NCBI GenBank assembly: GCA_902470455.1
Contig: CABRGI010000061.1
Location: 1 to 5,584, forward strand
Length of the DNA: 5,584 nt
Direction of reading: 5' to 3'
Source of the DNA: an uncultured Parvimonas sp.
GTDB lineage: Bacteria > Bacillota > Clostridia > Tissierellales > Peptoniphilaceae
Of this stretch, positions 1 to 5,584 are shown in pieces. Under the pieces are notes generated by a model. That model saw only the letters and a list, made by a program, of their open reading frames with translations. It searched no databases and had not been told where the DNA came from. The stretch's first letter is position 1. Each line of letters starts with the position of its first letter. Position numbers and translations under genes: made by a program.

Positions 1-1371
1 TGAAATACTTTTTACAACAATAAAATTATCATATAAACTTAACAACTCATTATCTAAAAATGTAGAATTTTCTTCTTCTGCAAAATCAACAAAACTCTCG
101 TCTAAGATAAATTTAATTTTTTTATCCTTTGCCCAATCAATTAGAGTAAAAACATCTTTTTTACAGATATAATTTCCTGTAGGGTTATCAGGGTTAATTA
201 AAATCAATGCTTCTATATCTTTATTAGAATAAAATTCAATTATATCTTTAGCGGTATATGAAAAATTATCATTTTTTGGAATAAATACTATTGATTTTTC
301 GCTATTATGTCTATTAGGGTATTCCTCGAAGGTAGGCCTTATAAAACCAATATTTCCATCAATTTTTTCGATGACTGATTTTATAAGTTCAGCAGCTCCA
401 TTTCCAACAACAATATTTTCTTTCTTTATATCAAAAATTTTAGCCACAAGACTCGAATTGACATTAAGTCCTGAAGGATATTGTTCAAGAAGCACTTTAA
501 AATTATATTTTAATTCATCTATCATTTTTTTAGGTGGAAAATATGGATTTACTAAATAACAAAAGTCTAGTAATTTAGGATATCTCCAATAACCACCATA
601 TCTTATTTGGTATTTTTCAAGTTTTTCATCTCCTGTTGAAAATATTGAAGAAGCAATATCTAAATCTTGTTCATCATCAATTTCATACCATTTAATATCT
701 TCTGATATCACTTTTGCATATATATGATTTTTACCTAAATCAATTATTGTCTTTAAAACCGCTTCGTAATAATCATTTTTTCCATTAGCACTCATATATG
801 CTTCTAAAAAAGGAAAATAAATATTTTTTGAAAATTCTTTAGAAAATTTATAAATATTTATAGTTTTGAAATAATTATTTGCATCTTTAAAATTAAAATC
901 TTTTCCAGGAATAAAATCTAATATTTCCTCATCCTCATTTATCTTTAAACAAGTACCATCCATCCAACGTTCATATTTTACAACCAAAGCTAAATTTTTT
1001 CGTTTATCTTCTAAGATTTCTGTAATCATTTTATCATCAAAAATCAAATCAGATTCAAGTAAAATACTATCTTCATTAATCATTTCATTTTTAGCAAGAA
1101 ACATTGAATAAATATTATTCGTTTTATCATAAATTTCATTGTTTATAAACGTCAATTTAGTATTTATATTTAGAGACTTTATATAATTAATAAAAAACTC
1201 ACTCTTATATCCTGTAACGACAACAATATTTGAAAGAGATTTTTTATCTAATATTCTAAGCATTCTTTCCATTAAAGAAATGCCATTTACTTCTACCATT
1301 GATTTTGTATTATTTTCAGTAAGTTTCTTTAATCTGCTACCAAGTCCTGCGGCTAATATAACTGCTTGCAT
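1..1371 (-). CDS. Fusion protein: LicC-like nucleotidyltransferase + CobD/HisC-like PLP enzyme (3' end cut by window)
   Basis: The frame stays open for 457 codons from ATG at 1371 to the window edge, so the C-terminus is missing. Residues 1-245 are a nucleotidyltransferase of the LicC/sugar-phosphate type. They show LAAGLGSRL (6-14), Lys23 in a TENNTKSM segment, TGY (53-55), TNNIYS (84-89), a metal-type Asp108 in LLESDL, and WYEIDD (228-233) with Asp232. Such enzymes make CDP-activated head groups, for example CDP-choline in LicC. From about residue 250 a fold-type I PLP enzyme follows: YGGYWR (258-263), GNGAAEL (323-329), NPDNPTG (393-399) and DESFVDF (424-430). The YGG segment near the domain start and DESFVDF resemble CobD threonine-phosphate decarboxylase more than HisC. 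The last visible residues, VVKSIS, lead into the S-x-S-K PLP lysine, expected one codon past the edge. I infer a decarboxylase or aminotransferase making or using a phospho-aminoalcohol in the cytosol. The exact substrate is unknown. The gene follows the DUF1015 gene by 11 bp and is surely cotranscribed with it. Confidence 0.9.
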   Translation of the reverse strand, partial: MQAVILAAGLGSRLKKLTENNTKSMVEVNGISLMERMLRILDKKSLSNIVVVTGYKSEFFINYIKSLNINTKLTFINNEIYDKTNNIYSMFLAKNEMINEDSILLESDLIFDDKMITEILEDKRKNLALVVKYERWMDGTCLKINEDEEILDFIPGKDFNFKDANNYFKTINIYKFSKEFSKNIYFPFLEAYMSANGKNDYYEAVLKTIIDLGKNHIYAKVISEDIKWYEIDDEQDLDIASSIFSTGDEKLEKYQIRYGGYWRYPKLLDFCYLVNPYFPPKKMIDELKYNFKVLLEQYPSGLNVNSSLVAKIFDIKKENIVVGNGAAELIKSVIEKIDGNIGFIRPTFEEYPNRHNSEKSIVFIPKNDNFSYTAKDIIEFYSNKDIEALILINPDNPTGNYICKKDVFTLIDWAKDKKIKFILDESFVDFAEEENSTFLDNELLSLYDNFIVVKSIS

Positions 1372-1378
1372 TTAAGTA

Positions 1379-1384
1379 CCTCCT
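1379..1384 (-). promoter_or_regulatory. Ribosome-binding site of the fusion gene, overlapping the upstream stop codon
   Basis: The minus strand reads TAGGAGGTACTTAAATG. The TAG stop of the DUF1015 gene (1383-1385) shares two bases with the AGGAGG Shine-Dalgarno, which sits 7 nt before the ATG at 1371. This fixes the start of the fusion gene and suggests that its translation is coupled to termination of the upstream gene. Confidence 0.85.
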
Positions 1385-2426
1385 ATTTATATTTTTTAAA
1401 AACTAAAAACGATGGAAACTTTGGAATAAAAAATGTAGATTTCGGCGGAAGTACACAGACTTCATTAGCTAATTCCATAAATTCATCAGTATCTAATGGA
1501 CAAATTTCAATTAATACATCATTTTTACCAAGATTTTTCTTCGTTGAATCTAAATCACAATCTCCAATATATTCAACATTTGAAAAATTTAAAATTCTAA
1601 AAGCAGTTGAAATAATTTGAGTATTCATTCTAAAAACATCATTATTCCAAAACAAATCCTTTTCTGTATCTTTTAACTTTACAAGAAAAGAATCTCCTTG
1701 ATATGATATTCTGACAAATCCTTTTTTCAATTCTCCCTCATCAAAAACTTCTAAAAAGCTATCCATAAATAATCTTGCCTTTTCAAAAGAAGTAGCATCT
1801 ATATTTTTAATTACTCTATGAATAGGAGAAATTTTTACTTGTGAAAAACTTAGAAAACAAGAAAAAACAGTATTTTTATTTTTTAACATAGAAGATGTAT
1901 ATAATCTATGGTGACCATCAGCTACATACATTTGTTCTATACCTGAAAATTTTTCTAAAATTTCTTTTGCTTCATCTCTAAAATACACATATAAATCAAT
2001 ATTATCAAAATGATATTCTTTTTCGTATTTTTTCTCTTCAATAATACTTTCATAATCAATTTCTTCTTTATGCACAATGAAAGAAGGAGCAGTTTCGGAA
2101 TTGTAAATATGATAATTTGCAATCATCCCTTGAATAACATCCGGTAAAACAAGTTCATGACATTTTATTTTCTCAGAAATATATTCTTCAATTGGCAAAT
2201 CAGCTAGTATCCCATAAGAATCAAAATACTTAAAAATATAAATACATTCTTTGTTATTTTCTATCGGTTGAGAATTTAGTTTATTTTTACTACTTTTAGA
2301 AAGAAATAGAGTGTTATCATCAAAACATATTTTTCCACAATTAATTTTTGCTAAATTAATAAAATCAGAATCATAAATATTTTTAGAAATATTTATAAAA
2401 CTGTCTTTCAATAAATCTATTTTCAT
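1383..2426 (-). CDS. DUF1015 family protein, short form (possible free-serine kinase)
   Basis: This 347-residue protein belongs to the DUF1015 family. The hallmarks are KCHELVLPD (88-96, matching the family's K-x-H-E-x-x-x-P-D segment), YVADGHHRLYTS (167-178) and the C-terminal VLPPKSTFFIPKFPS (325-339). DGHHR resembles the DGxHR signature of the ParB/sulfiredoxin superfamily, which includes the free-serine kinases SerK and SbnI. DUF1015 genes are, from memory, often found beside serA and serC, which also hints at phosphoserine metabolism. Kinase activity here is inference. Most family members have around 400 residues, so this one is short, chiefly before the DGHHR motif. There is no signal peptide or membrane segment, so it is probably cytosolic. 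The start is supported by AGGAGG at 2431-2436, 4 nt before the ATG. It is the first gene after the recA terminator, and the nucleotidyltransferase/PLP fusion follows 11 bp downstream, so the two very likely act in one pathway. Confidence 0.88.
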   Translation of the reverse strand: MKIDLLKDSFINISKNIYDSDFINLAKINCGKICFDDNTLFLSKSSKNKLNSQPIENNKECIYIFKYFDSYGILADLPIEEYISEKIKCHELVLPDVIQGMIANYHIYNSETAPSFIVHKEEIDYESIIEEKKYEKEYHFDNIDLYVYFRDEAKEILEKFSGIEQMYVADGHHRLYTSSMLKNKNTVFSCFLSFSQVKISPIHRVIKNIDATSFEKARLFMDSFLEVFDEGELKKGFVRISYQGDSFLVKLKDTEKDLFWNNDVFRMNTQIISTAFRILNFSNVEYIGDCDLDSTKKNLGKNDVLIEICPLDTDEFMELANEVCVLPPKSTFFIPKFPSFLVFKKYK

Positions 2427-2570
2427 AAAACCTCCTAAAAAATAATTATTTTATATCATAATTAAATTAAAACGACTATTATACAAAAAATATCGCTTTA
2501 ATATATGGAATAAAATCATATTTATTATATCATAATAATAAATAAAAATCATCTTATATAGAATCCACAT
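2427..2570 (-). promoter_or_regulatory. Intergenic promoter region of the DUF1015/fusion unit
   Basis: This 144-bp, very AT-rich stretch separates the recA terminator from the DUF1015 gene. On the minus strand, TGATATAAT at 2524-2532 is a perfect extended -10 (TGnTATAAT), with no convincing -35 box. A second TATAAT lies at 2478-2483, also without a good -35. The first would give a leader of roughly 90 nt, the second roughly 45 nt. AGGAGG at 2431-2436 is the ribosome-binding site. In DNA this AT-rich, matches to -10 boxes arise easily. The need for a promoter is clear from the terminator upstream, but which box is used is uncertain. Confidence 0.5.
2451..2536. repeat. Pair of 12-bp direct repeats, one inside a small palindrome
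   Basis: The minus-strand sequence ATTATGATATAA occurs twice, at 2525-2536 and 2451-2462, offset by 74 bp. The upstream copy extends to ATTATGATATAAT (2524-2536), an inverted repeat with 5-bp arms around GAT, and it contains the extended -10. It could be an operator pair or a duplicated promoter element. Low sequence complexity means chance is also possible. Confidence 0.35.
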
Positions 2571-2599
2571 AAAAAAGATGAGCATCTAATCTCATCTTT
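2571..2599 (-). terminator. Intrinsic terminator of the ftsK-pgsA-recA operon
   Basis: On the minus strand AAAGATGAG (2599-2591), an 8-nt loop (2590-2583) and CTCATCTTT (2582-2574) form a perfect 9-bp stem. It is followed by more T, giving a run of six T. It begins 10 bp after the recA stop codon. The plus strand has no matching T tract, so the terminator acts leftward only and insulates recA from the DUF1015 unit. Confidence 0.87.
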
Positions 2600-2609
2600 A
2601 ATATAAAAA

Positions 2610-3755
2610 TTATTCAATTATTAAATCATCCAACAATAATTCTTCTGAATTTTCGATTTCTTCATCTATTAAAGTCGTTGTCTCAATTTCTTCCGGAACA
2701 TCTTTTTTCTCATAATCAATGCCATAAGCTGCATATATTTTTTCTTTTATTTCTTCTAAAAATGCTGGATGTTCTTCTAAATAAGCTTTTGCTTTTTCTT
2801 TTCCTTGTCCTAATTTAATATCTCCACAACTATACCATGCACCTGACTTTTTAATAATATTTTTATCTGCTGCCATATCAACTATAATTCCAAGTTTTGA
2901 TATTCCTTCACCAAAAATTATATCAAATTCACATGTTTTAAATGGAGGTGCCATTTTGTTTTTAACTACTTTTACTTTAGTTTTTGCTCCATATGGTTCT
3001 CCATCACCTTGTTTTAATTGTTCAGCACGTCTTATATCGATTCTTACACTCGCATAGAATTTTAAAGCTCTACCTCCTGTTGTAGTTTCAGCAGGACCTC
3101 CACCGGCATAAGGATTAGTTGAAATATTTAATCTTAATTGGTTAATAAATACAACAGTTGTATTTGACTTTGAGATTATCCCTGCTAACTTTCTCAATGC
3201 TTGACTCATAAGTCTTGCATGTAATCCCATATGAGAATCTCCCATATTTCCTTCAATTTCCGCTCTAGGAACAAGTGCCGCAACAGAGTCAACTATAACT
3301 AAGTCAATTCCAGAACTTCTAACCAATGCTTCTACAATAGCTAGTGCTTGTTCTCCTGTATCAGGTTGTGAAATAAGCAAATTATCAACATCCACTCCTA
3401 ATTTTCTAGCATATTCAGGATCCAAAGCATGCTCTGCATCAATGAATGCCGCTACTCCTCCAATTTTTTGGGCTTCTGCTATTATATGCAATGTTAATGT
3501 AGTTTTACCGGAAGATTCCGGACCATAAATTTCAACAATTCTTCCTTTAGGTATTCCTCCAATTCCTAAAGCAATATCCAAGTTCATTGCTCCTGTGCTT
3601 ATTGATTCTATATTTACTTTAGGGGCATCACCCATTCTCATTATTATTCCTTTTCCAAAATCTTTTTCAATTTTTTCAAGTGCAATGGATAGAGCTTTTT
3701 TTCTTTCATCTTTATCTTCTATTCTTTCAAACTTATCAGTTTTCTTTATTGCCAT
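2610..3755 (-). CDS. recA: Recombinase RecA, with a divergent L2 DNA-binding loop
   Basis: RecA is the ATP-dependent strand-exchange protein of homologous recombination; on single-stranded DNA it also triggers LexA self-cleavage. Visible landmarks in this 381-residue protein are Walker A GPESSGKTT (78-86), FIDAEHALDPEYA with catalytic Glu108, Walker B LVIVDS (152-157), loop L1 EGNMGDSHMG (168-177), the allosteric Gln206 in FINQ, ETTTGGRALKFYASVR (223-238), VVKNK (263-267) and GAWYS (305-309). The C-terminus ends in a long acidic tail (about 353-381), a feature that modulates DNA binding in the family. The oddity is loop L2: between Arg208 and Glu223 it reads LNISTNPYAGGGPA, four residues longer than the E. 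coli loop and without the GVMFGNP core. The frame is intact and the flanks are conserved, so this is no sequencing frameshift. The start is fixed by AGGAGG at 3761-3766, 5 nt before the ATG. The gene lies 14 bp after pgsA and ends at a terminator. I see no Bacillus-type SOS box (GAAC-N4-GTTC) immediately upstream, so expression probably relies on the operon promoter. Confidence 0.98.
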   Translation of the reverse strand: MAIKKTDKFERIEDKDERKKALSIALEKIEKDFGKGIIMRMGDAPKVNIESISTGAMNLDIALGIGGIPKGRIVEIYGPESSGKTTLTLHIIAEAQKIGGVAAFIDAEHALDPEYARKLGVDVDNLLISQPDTGEQALAIVEALVRSSGIDLVIVDSVAALVPRAEIEGNMGDSHMGLHARLMSQALRKLAGIISKSNTTVVFINQLRLNISTNPYAGGGPAETTTGGRALKFYASVRIDIRRAEQLKQGDGEPYGAKTKVKVVKNKMAPPFKTCEFDIIFGEGISKLGIIVDMAADKNIIKKSGAWYSCGDIKLGQGKEKAKAYLEEHPAFLEEIKEKIYAAYGIDYEKKDVPEEIETTTLIDEEIENSEELLLDDLIIE

Positions 3756-3769
3756 TATTTCCTCCTATT

Positions 3770-4312
3770 TTAAATATTGTTTAAATCTAATACTTTTATG
3801 TTTTTCCAAATATAATCAACTGCTGAAATTACAGTAAATATAACAGATATATACCACAATACAACATCAATATTCAGTGGAATTTTTATTAAATTCGTAG
3901 AATTTAAGAGAATAAAACTTATAGCAAAAAGTTGTGTTATAGTTTTTATTTTTCCATAAATGCTAGCTGATATAACTATTCCATTTGATGCTGCAATTAG
4001 TCTAAACCCTGAAATTATGAACTCTCTTGCCAAAACTATACAAACCATCCAAGCTTCAACTTTTCCAAATTGTACAAGCATTACAAGTGCTGAACATGCT
4101 AATATTTTATCCGCTAAAGGATCCATAAATTTCCCAAATGTAGTAACTAAATTTCTACTTCTTGCTAAATATCCATCTAACATATCAGTTAAAGAGGCAA
4201 TTACAAAAATTAGAAAGCCTAAAATGTTATCAATCCCTAAAAATAACAAACTCATTATAAAAACTGGTACTAAAAATATTCTAAACAAAGTTAATTTATT
4301 TGCTATATTCAT
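3770..4312 (-). CDS. pgsA: CDP-diacylglycerol--glycerol-3-phosphate 3-phosphatidyltransferase
   Basis: PgsA transfers a phosphatidyl group from CDP-diacylglycerol to glycerol-3-phosphate, the committed step to phosphatidylglycerol and cardiolipin, in the cytoplasmic membrane. The 180-residue length is typical. The complete CDP-alcohol phosphatidyltransferase motif D-x2-DG-x2-AR-x8-G-x3-D-x3-D is present: Asp43, Asp46, Gly47, Ala50, Arg51, Gly60, Asp64 and Asp68. Further PgsA-like signs are AREFIISGFRLIA (95-107) and YGKIKTITQ (119-127). Hydrophobic segments lie at about 8-42, 69-82, 86-102, 125-137 and 149-167, as expected for a polytopic membrane protein. The start overlaps the end of ftsK and is supported by its own Shine-Dalgarno. 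recA follows after 14 bp. The PgsA-RecA neighbourhood is common in Firmicutes, though cinA often stands between them and is missing here. The choice of PgsA over other family members, such as cardiolipin or phosphatidylserine synthases, rests on the context and the REF-SGFR motif. Confidence 0.93.
   Translation of the reverse strand: MNIANKLTLFRIFLVPVFIMSLLFLGIDNILGFLIFVIASLTDMLDGYLARSRNLVTTFGKFMDPLADKILACSALVMLVQFGKVEAWMVCIVLAREFIISGFRLIAASNGIVISASIYGKIKTITQLFAISFILLNSTNLIKIPLNIDVVLWYISVIFTVISAVDYIWKNIKVLDLNNI
4296..4312 (-). other. 17-bp overlap of ftsK and pgsA, with the pgsA ribosome-binding site inside ftsK
   Basis: The pgsA ATG (4312-4310) lies inside the last codons of ftsK, whose TAA is at 4298-4296, in another frame. 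AAGGGG (4319-4324) inside ftsK stands 6 nt before the pgsA start. The arrangement indicates cotranscription and probable translational coupling of the two genes. Confidence 0.85.
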
Positions 4313-5584
4313 TATTGTCCCCTTTCATTTTATCTAAATAATCAAATCCAACTAAAATTTTTCTAGGCTTACTTCCTTCTTGTTTTCCAACAATCATTCT
4401 ACTTTCCATTTCATCAATTATTCTTCCGGCTCTAGCATATCCAATTTTCATCTTACGTTGTAATAGAGATATTGAAGCGGAATTTTCCTCCAGAACTATT
4501 CTGACTGCATCATAAAATAAATCATCAACATCTTCGTCGTCACTATTATCCATATTTGAAACCTCAGATTCAATATTTTTAATAATTTCTTCATCATAAA
4601 ACACTTCTTGCATTTGTTCTTTAATATTATTAACAACTGCTTCAACTTCACTATCAGAAACAAAACAACCTTGAATTCTAATAGGTTTTGAAAGCCCGGA
4701 AGGATTAAACAACATATCACCTTTTCCCAACAGTGTTTCTGCTCCGGAAGAATCTAAAATAGTTCTTGAATCTATCTGTGAAGATACTTGGAAAGATATT
4801 CTAGAAGGAATATTAGCTTTTATTGTTCCTGTTATAACATCAACAGATGGTCTTTGAGTTGCAACTATTAAATGAATACCACATGCTCTTGCCATTTGAG
4901 CAAGTCTACAAATATATGACTCTACTTCATTTGCACTTACCATCATTAAATCAGAAAGCTCATCTATAATTATAACTAAATATGGTAATTTTTCCAATTT
5001 ATCAGTCTTTTGTTTTTCATTATAGCCTTTAATATCTCTAACTTGGTTATCAGAAAATAAAGTATAACGTCTTTCCATTTCTCTAACAGCCCAATTTAAA
5101 GCTGCACTTGCTTTCTTTGAATCTGTTACGACCGGTATAGCAAGATGTGGAATATTATTATATATTTTTAGTTCAACAACCTTTGGATCTATTAAAATCA
5201 TCTTTACGTCATCAGGAGAAGATTTATATAAAATACTCATAATTAATGTATTAATACAAACAGATTTTCCTGAACCTGTTGCACCTGCAATTAACATATG
5301 TGGCATTTTATCAATTGAAGAAACAATAATTTCACCTGAAATCGTCTTTCCTAAAGCCATAGGCATCTTAGAAGTACAACTTTGATACTCTCTTGAAGAC
5401 AATATCTCTTTCAAAGACACATTCTCTTTTAAAGTGTTGGCAACCTCTATTCCTATAACAGATTTACCCGGAATTGGAGCTTCAATTCTTATATCCGATG
5501 ATGCTAATGCTAAAGATAAATCATCTGCTAGATTTACAATTTTATTAACTTTAACTCCCATATCAGGTTGTAATTCAAAACAAG
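4296..5584 (-). CDS. ftsK: DNA translocase FtsK/SpoIIIE, C-terminal part (5' end cut by window)
   Basis: This is the motor half of a septum-located hexameric translocase that pumps double-stranded DNA during chromosome segregation at division or sporulation. The reading frame is open to the window edge, with residues CFELQPD before the first in-window Met at 5561, so the start and the membrane-spanning N-terminus lie outside. Counting from that Met, GVKVNKIVNLADDL (2-15) is the alpha domain, GATGSGKS (93-100) is Walker A, MILIDPKVVEL (121-131) is a conserved family motif, YLVIIIDEL (194-202) is Walker B with Asp200/Glu201, and ARACGIHLIVATQRPSVDVI (224-243) is the conserved stretch after it. 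An acidic linker (about 331-347) leads to the gamma winged-helix domain (about 346-404, with SISLLQRKMKIGYARAGRIID), which reads polar KOPS/SRS sequences in the family. About 428 codons are visible of a usual 750-800. FtsK and SpoIIIE cannot be told apart from this part. It is the first visible gene of the operon with pgsA and recA. Confidence 0.95.
   Translation of the reverse strand, partial: CFELQPDMGVKVNKIVNLADDLSLALASSDIRIEAPIPGKSVIGIEVANTLKENVSLKEILSSREYQSCTSKMPMALGKTISGEIIVSSIDKMPHMLIAGATGSGKSVCINTLIMSILYKSSPDDVKMILIDPKVVELKIYNNIPHLAIPVVTDSKKASAALNWAVREMERRYTLFSDNQVRDIKGYNEKQKTDKLEKLPYLVIIIDELSDLMMVSANEVESYICRLAQMARACGIHLIVATQRPSVDVITGTIKANIPSRISFQVSSQIDSRTILDSSGAETLLGKGDMLFNPSGLSKPIRIQGCFVSDSEVEAVVNNIKEQMQEVFYDEEIIKNIESEVSNMDNSDDEDVDDLFYDAVRIVLEENSASISLLQRKMKIGYARAGRIIDEMESRMIVGKQEGSKPRKILVGFDYLDKMKGDNNEYSK

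Noticed and set aside
371..559. Plus-strand open frame of 62 codons
   Set aside because: It lies fully antisense to the PLP domain of the fusion gene, has no family-like motif and is a by-product of the AT-rich coding sequence.
1..770. C-terminal domain of the fusion as a 2-aminoethylphosphonate transaminase, by analogy with PntC fusions
   Set aside because: The NPDNPTG and DESFVDF motifs are of the class I/II CobD/HisC type, not those of class V aminotransferases.
1366..1620. Plus-strand open frame of 84 codons
   Set aside because: It is antisense to the 3' end of the DUF1015 gene and to the junction with the fusion gene, where the minus-strand genes have clear motifs and ribosome-binding sites.
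1383..2426. DUF1015 protein as a ParB-type partition protein because of the DGHHR motif
   Set aside because: The flanking HE-x3-PD and PPKSTFF-PK motifs belong to DUF1015, and there is no helix-turn-helix region or parA neighbour.
3595..4337. Plus-strand open frames at 3595-3837 and 3960-4337
   Set aside because: They are antisense to recA and pgsA. Their hydrophobic look comes from reading the complement of membrane-protein codons.
4496..4720. Minus-strand open frame of 74 codons
   Set aside because: It sits out of frame inside the ftsK gamma-domain and linker region, which is well conserved in the ftsK frame.
5559..5561. ATG at 5561 as the start of ftsK
   Set aside because: Family-like residues (FELQPD leading into GVKV) continue in frame upstream to the window edge, so this Met is internal and the gene is cut.
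1..5584. tRNA, rRNA, CRISPR array, insertion sequence or attachment site
   Set aside because: Nearly all of the window is coding. The only long non-coding stretch (2427-2609) holds a terminator and promoter-like sequence, and I saw no regularly spaced repeats or terminal inverted repeats.

Overview
This is an AT-rich window with five protein genes, all read from the minus strand. Transcription runs from high to low coordinates, and the first and last genes are cut by the window edges. The low GC content, the strong AGGAGG ribosome-binding sites, the standard genetic code (UGG for Trp, UAA/UAG stops) and a PgsA-RecA neighbourhood beside an FtsK/SpoIIIE translocase suggest a low-GC Firmicute. 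An anaerobic Clostridia/Tissierellia-type organism (Peptoniphilaceae such as Parvimonas) is my best guess, but it cannot be proved from the sequence.

The right half (about 2571-5584) is a compact housekeeping operon: ftsK/spoIIIE (5' end outside the window), pgsA (overlapping ftsK by 17 bp) and recA (14 bp after pgsA). It closes with a clean intrinsic terminator directly behind recA. cinA, which lies between pgsA and recA in many Firmicutes, is absent. RecA is canonical except for its DNA-binding loop L2, which is four residues longer than in E. coli RecA and lacks the usual GVMFGNPE core.

A 144-bp AT-rich intergenic region (2427-2570) holds promoter-like sequences for a second, leftward transcription unit. 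They include an extended -10 embedded in a small palindrome and a 12-bp direct repeat.

The left part (1-2426) is a two-gene unit. The first gene encodes a short DUF1015-family protein with a DGHHR motif. Eleven bases later comes a large fusion of a LicC-like CTP:phospho-aminoalcohol cytidylyltransferase and a CobD/HisC-type PLP enzyme, cut just before its expected PLP lysine. The most interesting idea here is that the pair forms a short route: serine to phosphoserine (DUF1015, if it is a serine kinase), to phosphoethanolamine (CobD-like decarboxylase domain), to CDP-ethanolamine (LicC-like domain). The families are read directly from the sequence; the pathway itself is inference.
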